Position numbers and translations under genes: made by a program
The notes under the pieces: model-generated
What the model saw: only the letters and a program-made list of their open reading frames with translations
What the model was told of the DNA's origin: nothing
Database searches by the model: none
In this document: piece by piece, positions 33,269-42,353 of the stretch
Numbering within the stretch: position 1 is the first letter of the stretch
Layout: each line of letters begins with the position of its first letter
Source: CAVWDU01 sp963840725
Lineage (GTDB): Bacteria; Pseudomonadota; Gammaproteobacteria; Pseudomonadales; Halieaceae
DNA length: 64,000 bases
Direction of reading: 5' to 3'
NCBI GenBank assembly: GCA_963840725.1
Contig: CAWIZY010000004.1
Coordinates: 1-64,000 of the forward strand

Positions 33269-35120
33269 CAAACTTCTTTTTGCACTCGCATTTTCACTCG
33301 GTGCCACGGCCGTGCTCTGGGTGGGTGTCGGTTTTGCCGGCACCGATGCGCTGGCGTTAACCGTCACCGCGCTGATTGGCGCTGTCTACGTTCTGGGATT
33401 CCTGGAGTTGTGGCAGTTTCGCAAGGCCACCGCCACGCTGCACAGGGGCTTGCAGCCCGCCGCTACAGACTCAGCGCTGCAGGCCCACGACCTGACCCCG
33501 TGGTTGCAAACGCTGCATCCATCAATGCACAGCGCTATACGCGCCCGGGTCGAGGGCGACCGGGTCGGTTTGCCCACGCCCGCTATTACCCCTTACCTCG
33601 TAGGTTTACTGGTCATGCTTGGCCTGCTGGGCACCTTTATGGGCATGGTCGAGACGCTGCAGGGGGCCGTTATTGCACTGGAGGGAAGCACTGAACTGAA
33701 GGCCATGCGGGCTGGCCTCACCCAACCCATAGCGGGCCTCAGTCTGGCTTTTGGCACCTCTGTCGCGGGTGTCGCCGCGTCGGCAATGCTTGGGATGGCC
33801 TCTACCCTGAGCCGGCGGGAGAGGCTGCTCGCCACCCGTGAACTCGACGCGGTGATTGCCACTCGCCTGCAACCCTTATCCCTGGCCCACGACCGTCGTC
33901 AGACCTACCGGGCATTGCAGTCACAGGCGGAGGCACTGCCCCAGCTCACCGAGACCTTGAGTGGATTGGCGGATCATCTGGCCGCACTGGGTGAGCGCCT
34001 TGAAGTCAAACTGACCGCTGAACAGACACGATTTCACGCTACGGCAGAGCAGAGCTACCGGGGCCTGGCCGAATCGGTGGAGCAGTCCCTCAGAACCAGC
34101 CTGGCCGAGGCGGGACAAGCGACCGCAGCCAGCGTCGGTCCTCTGGTGCACGAGCTGGTGTCCAGTGTGCAACAGGAAAACCGCGTTACACAGCAGCAGC
34201 TCAGGCAAGAAGCCCAGACCCAGAGTGAGCTGTTCGAACGGCAGCTGACTGCCACCACTGCGGCAGTCAATGAGAGCTGGCAAACCGGCATCCGCGAGCA
34301 TCAGCAGATCAGCGACAAGCTGCTTGCCAATATGAACGCCGCGCTGGCGGACAGCGTCAGCAAGCACTGGCAGCAGACCGGCGACAGCATCGGCGCGCTC
34401 ACTGGCCAATTGACGGCCGACCTCGGACAACTGCGGGCTGACGAGGAGCGCCGCGGCCTCGCAGCAGTCCAGCAGCTCGCCGGACTTGAAGAGACTGTGG
34501 CCAGGCAGCTGAGGAATCTTGGAAAAGCCCTCGAAGAGCCCATGACCAGACTGATAGAGACGGCATCGGAAACCCCCAAGGCGGCTGCAGAAGTGATCGC
34601 CCGCTTGCGCGGGGAGCTATCCAGCTATCTCGAGCGGGACAACAGCCTGCTGGAAGAACGCGCACAGCTGATGGAAACCCTGCAGGATTTGTCCCGGTCC
34701 CTGGCCGAGTCAGCGCTTGCCCAGCGCGATACGCTCACGGAGCTGGTCAGCGCTGCCAACGAGAGCCTGCAAAACGTAGCCCATGAAGTCACTGGTCTGG
34801 CCGAGGCCGAGAGCACGCGACTGGCAGACGCCGCCGTTCTGGTAGCTGGCAGCGCGACAGAGATGTCCAGTATGAGCGAGGCATTTGCGCTGGCAGTCAC
34901 GCTCTTCAACGACTCCAACAGTGCTCTGATCGACACGCTGGCAGGCGTCGAACAGTCGCTGGAGACCGGGGCATCCCGCAGTGATGAACAACTGGGTTAT
35001 TACGTGGCACAGGCCCGGGAAATCATCGACCAAAGCCTGCTCGCCCAGCAGGTAATGTTTGCCAAACTGGAGGACTTCGCCGCGCCCGAGCCTGAATCGA
35101 CTCCAGCGGTCGCTAGCTGA
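33261..35120 (+). CDS. DUF802 MotA/TolQ/ZorA-like membrane protein with long coiled-coil tail
   Basis: A 619-residue protein with four predicted membrane helices (about 5-24, 30-51, 111-131, 157-182) and then more than 400 residues of heptad-rich helix facing the cytoplasm. The third helix reads GLLGTFMGMVETLQGAV and the fourth GLSLAFGTSVAGVAASAMLG, the two signature helices of the MotA/TolQ/ExbB stator fold. The long tail (DUF802-type repeats) recalls ZorA of the Zorya anti-phage system. ATG 33261 overlaps DUF3348 by 8 bp; the open frame before it is the antiphase of that gene. It should assemble as a pentamer around a dimer of the next gene's product and use an ion gradient. What the tail drives or senses is unknown. 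Confidence 0.82.
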   Translation: MNSKLLFALAFSLGATAVLWVGVGFAGTDALALTVTALIGAVYVLGFLELWQFRKATATLHRGLQPAATDSALQAHDLTPWLQTLHPSMHSAIRARVEGDRVGLPTPAITPYLVGLLVMLGLLGTFMGMVETLQGAVIALEGSTELKAMRAGLTQPIAGLSLAFGTSVAGVAASAMLGMASTLSRRERLLATRELDAVIATRLQPLSLAHDRRQTYRALQSQAEALPQLTETLSGLADHLAALGERLEVKLTAEQTRFHATAEQSYRGLAESVEQSLRTSLAEAGQATAASVGPLVHELVSSVQQENRVTQQQLRQEAQTQSELFERQLTATTAAVNESWQTGIREHQQISDKLLANMNAALADSVSKHWQQTGDSIGALTGQLTADLGQLRADEERRGLAAVQQLAGLEETVARQLRNLGKALEEPMTRLIETASETPKAAAEVIARLRGELSSYLERDNSLLEERAQLMETLQDLSRSLAESALAQRDTLTELVSAANESLQNVAHEVTGLAEAESTRLADAAVLVAGSATEMSSMSEAFALAVTLFNDSNSALIDTLAGVEQSLETGASRSDEQLGYYVAQAREIIDQSLLAQQVMFAKLEDFAAPEPESTPAVAS

Positions 35121-35746
35121 TGGCTGAAGCTGAGGACGCACTGGATCAGGATACACCAGTCTGGCCTATTTTCGGCGACCTGATGGCTGGACTGGTTGGC
35201 GTATTCGTGTTGCTGCTGGTTTGGACGCTGGGCATCCAACTGGAGCTGACTCAATCGCTGGAACAAGAGGTGATGAAACGGGAGGCAGAAGAACAACGGC
35301 GAGCAGCACTGGAGGAGGCACTTGCGGGTCCGCTTGCCAGCGGGCGGGTGACCCTCAACGATGGCAGGATTGGTATCAGTGGTAGCGTGCTCTTTGCCTC
35401 CAACTCCGCCGACCTGCAACCCGATGGCGAGGCGCTGCTGAACAGCCTGGTAGCCCCACTGCGCTACTACCTGGGACAGCGACGCGAGATTCTCATGGTC
35501 AGCGGATTTACGGACAACCTGCCGATTCAGTCGGGCAATCGTTTCTTCAGCGACAATTGGGAACTGTCCGCACAACGGGCTCTCACGGTAACGCGCACCC
35601 TCATTGCCGCGGGTATGCCAGCGGAAATGGTGTTCGCTGCAGCGTTTGGCGACCAACAACCCATCGCATCAAACCGGGATGACAACGGTCGCGCACAGAA
35701 TCGCCGGGTCGAAATGGCGCCGGTACCCCGGGGGGAAAGAAACTGA
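35120..35746 (+). CDS. MotB/ZorB-like protein with OmpA peptidoglycan-binding domain
   Basis: A 208-residue protein: short cytoplasmic start, Asp20 just before one membrane helix (about 21-40, LMAGLVGVFVLLLVWTLGIQ), a helical linker and a C-terminal OmpA/MotB domain. The Asp at the head of the helix matches the ion-carrying Asp of MotB/ZorB. OmpA motifs are VSGFTDNLPI, NWELSAQRAL and GRAQNRRVEM. ATG 35120 shares one base with the upstream stop (TGATG), a coupling arrangement repeated at its own end. Expected role: peptidoglycan-anchored inner part of the stator with the DUF802 protein. Confidence 0.87.
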   Translation: MAEAEDALDQDTPVWPIFGDLMAGLVGVFVLLLVWTLGIQLELTQSLEQEVMKREAEEQRRAALEEALAGPLASGRVTLNDGRIGISGSVLFASNSADLQPDGEALLNSLVAPLRYYLGQRREILMVSGFTDNLPIQSGNRFFSDNWELSAQRALTVTRTLIAAGMPAEMVFAAAFGDQQPIASNRDDNGRAQNRRVEMAPVPRGERN

Positions 35747-36591
35747 TGAGCGGACCGGAGCGGGATGGGGCCAGCCCCGAGCACTGCGACAACCCCTCAT
35801 TGGGCCCGAGTTCGCCGCCACTAACCGCACCACAGCAGACCGGGGAAACCGCGCTGCAGGGCAGCGCTCTGGAGCGGCTCGAACAGCTCCGTCGAGCCGG
35901 CGGGCCCCATTGGGATCCCGTTGGCTTTCGTTACTGCGAATCGCTGACAGGCGCGGTGCAGGACTGCATTACACCCCTGGCCAGGCTGCTTGAATCCCGG
36001 GCATGTGACGCCATCGGAGACAGTCTCGCTGCGCTGTCACATCGACGCAACAGCGCCGCGCAAATCCTGGCCAGATGCTGCCAACTCGACCCCGGAGCCC
36101 ATACAGCGCTGAGGGCGCTGTTCGAGCGGGGAGACCTTAAGGGGCTGCTGCGCGCCCGGCAGCGCCTCACGGCCAGGGGTCGCGGCCGGCCACTCTCTGA
36201 GCTGACTCGTACACTGCGCCAATACCGCGAGGCAGATGGCGAGACTAGACAAGCCGACGGAATAACACCGGGACACAGCGCCAACGTAGCCGCGCCCTCG
36301 TCCGCCATGCGCGATGGGGAACCGCTCCAACACGGCGGCTTGGACGAACTGCTGGCCAGCCAGTTTTTCAGACAGGCAGCGGCCAGGCGCCACACCCGCG
36401 AGCAAGTGAAACTGGCCGTCGAGTCGGCTGGCGACGGTGCCGGCCCCCTGAACCCTCACCTGCTGGCAGCACGTTCGCTGGCCACTCTGAACCAGCTGTC
36501 TCCGGCCTATCTCGAACGTTTTGTCAGTTACATCGACACCCTGCTGTGGCTGGAGCAGCAGGACCTGCCGGAGCCGCCCGCCCGGGGATGA
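35746..36591 (+). CDS. DUF2894 family protein
   Basis: A 281-residue soluble protein with no signal peptide. Patterns SALERLEQLRRAGGPHWDPV, a middle PLSELTRTLRQY and the end LSPAYLERFVSYIDTLLWLE fit DUF2894, which is found with DUF3348 and DUF802. The central 80 residues are low-complexity. Its ATG shares one base with the stop of the OmpA-domain gene (TGATG). Last gene of the cluster; function unknown, predicted cytoplasmic partner of the motor-like complex. Confidence 0.75.
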   Translation: MSGPERDGASPEHCDNPSLGPSSPPLTAPQQTGETALQGSALERLEQLRRAGGPHWDPVGFRYCESLTGAVQDCITPLARLLESRACDAIGDSLAALSHRRNSAAQILARCCQLDPGAHTALRALFERGDLKGLLRARQRLTARGRGRPLSELTRTLRQYREADGETRQADGITPGHSANVAAPSSAMRDGEPLQHGGLDELLASQFFRQAAARRHTREQVKLAVESAGDGAGPLNPHLLAARSLATLNQLSPAYLERFVSYIDTLLWLEQQDLPEPPARG

Positions 36592-36700
36592 GCCCCAACA
36601 AACTATCAACCGCCAAAGTCCTTGTTGTACTATTGACTTCGAAACGGTGGGCGCCCCATGGGCCGCCCTGGATTTACGACTTCATGACCGGCAGCAAGCA

Positions 36701-37654
36701 ATGGAATTCAAGGACTACTACCAGATTCTCGGGGTCGAGCCAGAAGCCGAAACCAAGGATATCAAGACGGCCTACCGGCGGCTGGCCCGCAAGTACCATC
36801 CCGATCTCAACCCTGATAAGGGTGCAGAAGACAGCTTCAAGGATGTTGCGGAGGCTTGGGAGGTGCTCAAAGACGGTGGCCGGCGCGCGGAGTACGATGA
36901 ATTGCGCCGCTACGGCGGCCGCCAGGAACAACCATTCGAGCCGCCACCGGGCTGGCGAGACGCATCAGCCGGCGGGCGCAGCGGCGGGTTCAGTGGCGGA
37001 AGCGGCGATTTCTCGGATTTTTTCAACTCGGTATTCGGAGAAAGTTTCGGCAGCGAAGGGGGCGCGCGCGGGCGCGGTTACGGCATCCGCGGCCAGGATG
37101 TCGAGATAGAGCTGCCGGTGTTCCTTGAAGATACGCTCACTGACTCCAGCAAGCCCGTTTCCTATCAGATTCCCATTGTCGAAAACGGCCAGGCTCGCCC
37201 ACTGAACAAATCCCTGAAGGTCACGGTGCCCGCAGGCATTGGGGATGGGGAGCGCATTCGTCTCAAGGGCCAGGGCGCGCCGGGTCACGGAGAAGCGGCG
37301 GCCGGCGATCTCTATCTTCACATCCGGCTGGTGCCTCACCCGCTCTTCGATGTTGAGGGCCACAACCTTCTGATCACAGTACCGATCGCACCCTGGGAGG
37401 CCGCATTGGGTGCCAAGATCACCGTGCCCACCCTGAGCGGGAAGATTAATCTCACCATCGCGCCGGGCAGCCAGTCAGGCCAAAAACTCCGGGTGAAAGC
37501 GAAGGGACTGCTAAACAAGCGTGGCCAGTCCGGTGACCTTTTTGCAGTACTCAAGGTGGTGATGCCGCCGAATGACGGACCGGATGTCAAATCCCTGTGG
37601 CAGGAGCTGGCCGACAAGGCCGCTTTCGATCCGCGCGGGGACTGGGGGAAATGA
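36701..37654 (+). CDS. cbpA: DnaJ-family co-chaperone CbpA
   Basis: A 317-residue class B J-protein: J domain (FKDYYQILGVEPEAETKDI; HPD at 33-35), a Gly/Phe-rich linker (GGRSGGFSGGSGDFSDFFNS) and two C-terminal substrate-binding domains (LKVTVPAGIGDGERIRLKGQ and the final KAKGLL region). It stimulates DnaK and in enteric bacteria also binds curved DNA. ATG 36701 starts MEFKDYYQIL as in the family; 60 upstream codons are antiphase to DUF2894. Its stop overlaps cbpM (ATGATG/TGA). Confidence 0.95.
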   Translation: MEFKDYYQILGVEPEAETKDIKTAYRRLARKYHPDLNPDKGAEDSFKDVAEAWEVLKDGGRRAEYDELRRYGGRQEQPFEPPPGWRDASAGGRSGGFSGGSGDFSDFFNSVFGESFGSEGGARGRGYGIRGQDVEIELPVFLEDTLTDSSKPVSYQIPIVENGQARPLNKSLKVTVPAGIGDGERIRLKGQGAPGHGEAAAGDLYLHIRLVPHPLFDVEGHNLLITVPIAPWEAALGAKITVPTLSGKINLTIAPGSQSGQKLRVKAKGLLNKRGQSGDLFAVLKVVMPPNDGPDVKSLWQELADKAAFDPRGDWGK

Positions 37655-37965
37655 TGGTGACGACAAACGTAATTCAAATGACAGTCAGCGAATTGTGCGA
37701 GTGTGAAGGGGTTTCCTCAACGGTACTGGTGCAACTGGTGGAGAACGACATCGCCCACCCGGTGCTGGGCCAGCAGGTCGAGGACTGGGTGTTTGACGCC
37801 AACGGCGTCATCTGGGTGAAAAAAGCCATCCGCCTGCACCGCGATCTGGAGCTGGACTGGCTCGCCGTGGCGACCCTGGTAGACCTGTTACGCGAGCGGG
37901 ACCGCCTCGCCTCGGAAAACCGGGCCCTCCGGCAGCGCCTGCAACGATTTCTGGGAGACAACTAG
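37651..37965 (+). CDS. cbpM: Chaperone modulator CbpM
   Basis: A 104-residue MerR-like helical protein that binds the J domain of CbpA and inhibits it. TVSELCECEGVSSTVLVQLV and EDWVFDANGVIWVKKAIRLH are typical, followed by a C-terminal coiled coil (LLRERDRLASENRALRQRL). The start is ATG 37651 or the adjacent ATG 37654; both overlap the cbpA stop, so the pair is translationally coupled. Confidence 0.93.
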   Translation: MMVTTNVIQMTVSELCECEGVSSTVLVQLVENDIAHPVLGQQVEDWVFDANGVIWVKKAIRLHRDLELDWLAVATLVDLLRERDRLASENRALRQRLQRFLGDN

Positions 37966-38079
37966 GCCTTCGCGGACGGTTTAACACGGGCGTTCAGGTG
38001 GCGGTTGAGGTGACCTTTGAAAGCCCGCCGCCCGGGAACTCTCCGGCGCTCTGCCAGCGCTGTGGCGAGGCGCGGTGGC

Positions 38080-38694
38080 TCATTTGACCTGGGCGTCCAA
38101 CACCGGGAATCTATAGAAGATATCCGCTACCGCGCCATCAATGGACGCCTCCATATTCTCCACCGCTTTCTTGGTAATCCGACCACTGGCTGTTCCCTCC
38201 CAGAGCACCTTGCGCGCTTCGGGGTCGATCATGTCTATAGTCAGGGTTCCCTCGGTGTACTGGTCAATACGGGTTTCATAAGCGGTGCCGCCGTAACCAA
38301 ATCCGCTGTAGTAACCCCCGCGGTATCCGTAGTAGCCGGTATTCATAGTCGGCGTCTGCCGGGTCTTTATTTTGTCGGCGGTATGGATATAGAAATTCAT
38401 GAGCACGTCGGGATTCTCGGGGTCGTAACGCAGCCCCCGTTGCTCCAGCTGCTGGGCTACCGCAACCTTGAGAAAATTAGTCTCCAGGGACTCGTAACCC
38501 TGAGCGTTGGTGGCCACATCAGAAAGAAAACCGTAGGTCTCGATACTCCGAAAATCCGCTCCGGGGGCTACGCTGCTATAAATCTCCGGACCACTGCTGG
38601 ATGCGCAGCCCGAGACGAAGACTGAAACGAGACCCGATAGCAGAAGCATCGAAAGAACGCCCCGGTACCCTGCCTGACTGGTGTGACTGTTCAT
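38080..38694 (-). CDS. DUF4136 lipoprotein
   Basis: A 204-residue lipoprotein: signal peptide with lipobox VSGC (LLLSGLVSVFVSGCAS), then a DUF4136 domain with DFRSIETYGFLSD, LRYDPENPDVLMNFYI and a Tyr/Gly-rich loop. The end (RKVLWEGTASGRITKKAVEN) is typical of the family. It is probably anchored in the outer membrane facing the periplasm; function unknown. AGGAAGG lies about 9 nt before ATG. A 10-bp tandem repeat sits in its leader. Confidence 0.88.
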   Translation of the reverse strand: MNSHTSQAGYRGVLSMLLLSGLVSVFVSGCASSSGPEIYSSVAPGADFRSIETYGFLSDVATNAQGYESLETNFLKVAVAQQLEQRGLRYDPENPDVLMNFYIHTADKIKTRQTPTMNTGYYGYRGGYYSGFGYGGTAYETRIDQYTEGTLTIDMIDPEARKVLWEGTASGRITKKAVENMEASIDGAVADIFYRFPVLDAQVK

Positions 38695-38717
38695 ACGGCA
38701 TTACCTTCCTGATTGGC

Positions 38718-38745
38718 TGTTGTGGGTTGTTGTGGGTTGTTGTGG
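38718..38745. repeat. 10-bp tandem repeat upstream of the DUF4136 gene
   Basis: TGTGGGTTGT occurs twice in full (38721-38730, 38731-38740) with partial copies on both sides, about 24-50 bp before the start codon. Copy number changes here would change promoter-to-gene or leader spacing. Confidence 0.7.
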
Positions 38746-39043
38746 TTTTTTTACCTGGCTTGAAGCGTACCTGAATACTTTCGGCGGTTATTTGGCCCTG
38801 GGGCGTCCGGCGTCCTGCAGGGCCCATTTACAGGGACGCATGCATGCGATATTTCTATATTACCAGCATCACCCCATGCTTGGGGAGGACTCTTGCATGA
38901 CCGGACAGCCCGGATCAGTAACGACTGCCGCTGGCAACACCGGCGGGGAACCAGTCGTCCAGTTGCTGCAGTTCATCCCCACCCCGGGGCCAATAAACCA
39001 GCAACGGCCGGGACCAGGGCCAGGGCCGGACCAAGAGCAGCCG
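38746..39043. other. Gap downstream of the second TonB receptor, no gene seen
   Basis: No credible gene. In frame after the receptor's TAG stop the reading continues open for about 45 codons, but no start codon with a ribosome site is present. A proline/glycine-rich repeat-like stretch (CCAGGGCC variants, about 39008-39040) may form secondary structure. Confidence 0.5.
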
Positions 39044-40960
39044 CTAGCCGCCTTCGGAGCGCCATGACAGTTCAATACCGAATGCCACTTTTTCTGCGTT
39101 GGTAGACAGTTCGTCCGTGGTGATGAGATAGCTTTCATTAAACAGGTTGCGGCCCCACAGTGTTAGCGACAGGGACTCGGACAATTCCCGACTGACCATG
39201 AGAGACAGCAAGTTCGCATCGCCCACAGGCTGCTCGCCCTCACCGACGCGCCCCTTGCTAAACCGGTGTCGATAGTCCAGCGACCAACGCCACCCATTGC
39301 CCTCATACTGCAACCCGGCTGACAGCTGATTCGGGGAAACATCCTGCAGCTCGCCGCCACCGTGGTTATCACCTTCCTGATAGTGCCCCCCCAACTGCAG
39401 TTCCCAGCCGGGTGTGAGTTCCCAAGCGGCAACAAAATCCATCCCCTTCAGGCGACCGCCGTCCTGGTTACGAAAACTGAGGGTATCTGTGCCAACCGCA
39501 ACCCGTTCAATAAAGTCATCCAGCCAAAAGTGGAACAGGTGCACCTCAACACGACTGCGGACAGTCTCACGCAACAGGCCGACATCAATACTGTCTGCCA
39601 GCTCCGGGTCCAGCAACGGGTTCCCCACCACAGTACCCCGACCGGTAGTGCCCGAGAAATATTTCTCCGACAAATTCGCCACCCGGGCCCCGCGCGCCAA
39701 TTCGGCAGTCGCGCGCCAGTTGGAATCCAAGGCCCAGGCGGCGCCCAGATAACCGCTCAAGAGCTGTTCATCGACTGAGGACCACCCGCGGGCATTCTGG
39801 TGTTGGCCGGTAAAGCGCAGCCCCGCAGTGGCTGTCAGCTGACGCCACTCGCGGCGCCCTTCCAAAAACACCGCCAGCTCATCCTGTTCAGCCGCCAGGG
39901 TCTGTTGTTTCGGGCCCTTGGCCGCGCCGACTTCGGTGCGCCATTCCTCCGATTCCACATTGCGCCTGCCCATGTACTCAGCACCCCAGCGCCAATCGCG
40001 GTCATCCCCCCAGTTACTGGCGTAGCGCGCGCCAAAATCCAGCGCAGAGGACACCACCGTATCGCGCCGCTGCGCAGGCCTGAGCACGGTGGTTTCCAGA
40101 TCCTGATAATGGAAATAGACGCTGGCGGAATAGCCATCACTCGCCCGTGAAAGCTGCGTCAGCCAATGCTGTTCTCTCGGATAACTGGCGATTTGCTGAT
40201 CCGGGTAGCGATTGTTGGACTTGCCGATATCACGGCCATAACTGAACAGCGACACCAGCTCATAAACCGCCTGTGCGGTCTCATGGCTGCCACCGGCCAG
40301 CAGATTGGACTGCTCAAACTGCGTGTTCAGTAGCTCCCCCTCCGGGGTCTCGGCATTATCCGAGGCCCGGCGACTGATCGCACCGAAAACGCGACCATTC
40401 CCAAAGCCAAAAAACTGCGCGTTTTCGTCGCCGGTGCCGCCCCAGGCCAGTCGGGCGTTCATCCCGGAGAACTCCGCCGGGTGCGAGCGAATCAGCCCGC
40501 CGATATTGCCCGAACCATAGGCAGTGGTGGCGGGACCCCGCACCAACTCTACGCCGCTCAACATTGACGCATCGATAAAAGACGAGGCAGTGCCAGCCCG
40601 ACGCTCGCTCAACAGCGGGATATCCATGAAGAAATTGCCCACCCGTTGCCGCGCCAGACCGCGGATAGAGACTGTCTGGAACAGCCCTCCCTGGCCATTG
40701 AATGCGACGCCGGGCTGCCGGTCCATCAGAGTGGCGAGATTAACCGGGCTCGCCATTAGCCGAGCCATATCGGTATAGGAGGTAAAGCCGTGCAGATGCC
40801 CACCGTCGGCTGCGGCGGGCTTACGCCCGGTTACAATAACCTGCTCAAGGTCGGCCGCAACCAGAGAACGGGGCAGAGTCACTGCAACCACCACCAGCAG
40901 GAGCAAGGCCGTGACCCGGACGCCAGCAACGAGAACAGGCAAGCCCACGCGATAGGTCAT
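39044..40960 (-). CDS. TonB-dependent receptor, heme/siderophore-like
   Basis: A 638-residue outer membrane receptor. Signal region (VTALLLLVVVAVTLPRSLVAA), TonB-box-like EQVIVTGRKP, plug (LMDRQPGVAFNGQGGLFQTV, then SIRGLARQRVGNFFMDIP) and a 22-strand-type barrel with NLFNESYLITTDEL near the end. The plug resembles that of heme/hemoglobin-type receptors but motifs are too general for a substrate. The last residue is Gly rather than Phe, with FGIELSWRSEGG as the last strand, which is unusual. I use ATG 40960; TTG 40981 is less likely. No Fur box is seen. Confidence 0.85.
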   Translation of the reverse strand: MTYRVGLPVLVAGVRVTALLLLVVVAVTLPRSLVAADLEQVIVTGRKPAAADGGHLHGFTSYTDMARLMASPVNLATLMDRQPGVAFNGQGGLFQTVSIRGLARQRVGNFFMDIPLLSERRAGTASSFIDASMLSGVELVRGPATTAYGSGNIGGLIRSHPAEFSGMNARLAWGGTGDENAQFFGFGNGRVFGAISRRASDNAETPEGELLNTQFEQSNLLAGGSHETAQAVYELVSLFSYGRDIGKSNNRYPDQQIASYPREQHWLTQLSRASDGYSASVYFHYQDLETTVLRPAQRRDTVVSSALDFGARYASNWGDDRDWRWGAEYMGRRNVESEEWRTEVGAAKGPKQQTLAAEQDELAVFLEGRREWRQLTATAGLRFTGQHQNARGWSSVDEQLLSGYLGAAWALDSNWRATAELARGARVANLSEKYFSGTTGRGTVVGNPLLDPELADSIDVGLLRETVRSRVEVHLFHFWLDDFIERVAVGTDTLSFRNQDGGRLKGMDFVAAWELTPGWELQLGGHYQEGDNHGGGELQDVSPNQLSAGLQYEGNGWRWSLDYRHRFSKGRVGEGEQPVGDANLLSLMVSRELSESLSLTLWGRNLFNESYLITTDELSTNAEKVAFGIELSWRSEGG

Positions 40961-41045
40961 GCTCTGGCTCGCAATCTGCAAACACAGGAGAGTACTGCGG
41001 CCGACAAGCTGTCCACGGTAGCCTCTGTTTTAAAACCGGACTGAT

Positions 41046-42353
41046 CTAGCGCTTGAATACCTTGCCGCCTTTCATTACAAACCTCACCGTCAGCAACTCA
41101 TTGATATCCTCCAGAGGCGAACCCTTGGTCGCGATGATATCCGCCGCTTTGCCTGGGGCAATCGTCCCCAGAGAATCACTGTGGTCTATCAGGTCTGCCG
41201 CGTTCACGGTGGCAGTTTTGATAATGTCCATGTTGCCCATACCCGCACGGTGCATGAGCACCGCTTCCCGGGCATTGGTGCCGTGAGCAGACACGCCGCT
41301 ATCGGTCCCGTAGGCTATTTTGACCCCGGCCTCATGCACCCGCGCAAAGTTCTCCTGCAAGTCGCGACCGACCCGCACGGCTTTATCCTTAATGGCATCA
41401 CTCATAAAATCAGTTTCCACAGCCATTCTGGCCACCGTATCACCGGCCAGCAGAGTAGGCACCAGATACGCCCCGGTCTCCAAAAACAGAGCAATCGCCC
41501 TCTCGCCCGAATAGGTTCCATGCTCAATGCTGTCAACACCCGCCTGCAGAGCCGCAACAATGCCATCTTCCTGATGCGCATGGCTGGCCACCTTGCGACC
41601 CATGCGTTTAGCCGCTCGCACAATCTCGGTCAACTCATCCATTTCCATCTGCTGACCCGTTCCGGTAGCCCGATCCGTCAGCACCCCGCCGGTGGAGGTG
41701 ATCTTGATCAGATCTGCACCGAACTTGACCGCATTGCGGGCGGCGCGGCGACAATCATAAGGGCCATCGCAGATCGTCTCATCGGTGTAGTGCGCCAACA
41801 GCTCCGGTTTCATCCCGCTGACATCCGCGTGCCCGCCGGTAATACCCACGCTACCCGCCGCTATAATACGCGGACCCTCTACCCAACCGCTGTCGATGGC
41901 ATCGCGCAGGGCATACATTTCCTGACCGCTGGAGCCCACATCCCGAACGGTTGTGAAGCCGGCCTGCAGCGTGCGCATCGCGAACATCTGCGACCTCATC
42001 TGCACCAGCTGTCGCGACATTTTCAAATCGTCGGAGTCGTTGCGGGGTCCGAGTTCGCCCTGCAAATGAACGTGCATATCCATGAGACCCGGCAGCACGA
42101 ACTGGTCCCGCAAATCGATCACTTGCGCGCCGGGCGCAATTGTTTCAGGCCCCGGGTACCCCGCTACGATGCGCTTGATAAGACCGTCCTCGACCACGAT
42201 AGTCTGTCGCTCCACCGGCGGCTTCCCGGGTTCAGCCAGCAAGGTGCCGGCCTGAATCAGTGTGGTCTGTGCACTCACCGGGAGGGACCAGGCCAACACA
42301 AGACCAAAGGCGCAAAGCAGTGACAGGGCTCTTTTACTGGGAACGGAAAACAT
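41046..42353 (-). CDS. Exported amidohydrolase (imidazolonepropionase/prolidase-like)
   Basis: A 435-residue metal-dependent hydrolase with signal peptide (LSLLCAFGLVLAWSLPVSA). Metal-site motifs of the amidohydrolase superfamily are all present: GLMDMHVHLQG (HxH), KITSTGG (bridging Lys), VASHAHQ, IEHGTYS and YGTDSGVSAHG (Asp). The pattern fits secreted enzymes that cleave Xaa-Pro or Xaa-Arg/Lys dipeptides. ATG 42353 gives the normal signal peptide. Together with the M28 and DUF885 proteins it suggests a lifestyle using extracellular peptides. Confidence 0.9.
   Translation of the reverse strand: MFSVPSKRALSLLCAFGLVLAWSLPVSAQTTLIQAGTLLAEPGKPPVERQTIVVEDGLIKRIVAGYPGPETIAPGAQVIDLRDQFVLPGLMDMHVHLQGELGPRNDSDDLKMSRQLVQMRSQMFAMRTLQAGFTTVRDVGSSGQEMYALRDAIDSGWVEGPRIIAAGSVGITGGHADVSGMKPELLAHYTDETICDGPYDCRRAARNAVKFGADLIKITSTGGVLTDRATGTGQQMEMDELTEIVRAAKRMGRKVASHAHQEDGIVAALQAGVDSIEHGTYSGERAIALFLETGAYLVPTLLAGDTVARMAVETDFMSDAIKDKAVRVGRDLQENFARVHEAGVKIAYGTDSGVSAHGTNAREAVLMHRAGMGNMDIIKTATVNAADLIDHSDSLGTIAPGKAADIIATKGSPLEDINELLTVRFVMKGGKVFKR

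Noticed and set aside
29878..36591. A canonical Zorya defence system
   Set aside because: Only the ZorA/ZorB-like pair is present; there is no ZorC/D helicase-nuclease or ZorE HNH gene nearby, so the name would overstate the evidence.
38890..39048. Short reading continuing after the stop of the second TonB receptor
   Set aside because: It is open for about 45 codons in frame with the receptor but has no ATG/GTG start with a ribosome site; read-through cannot be argued from sequence alone.
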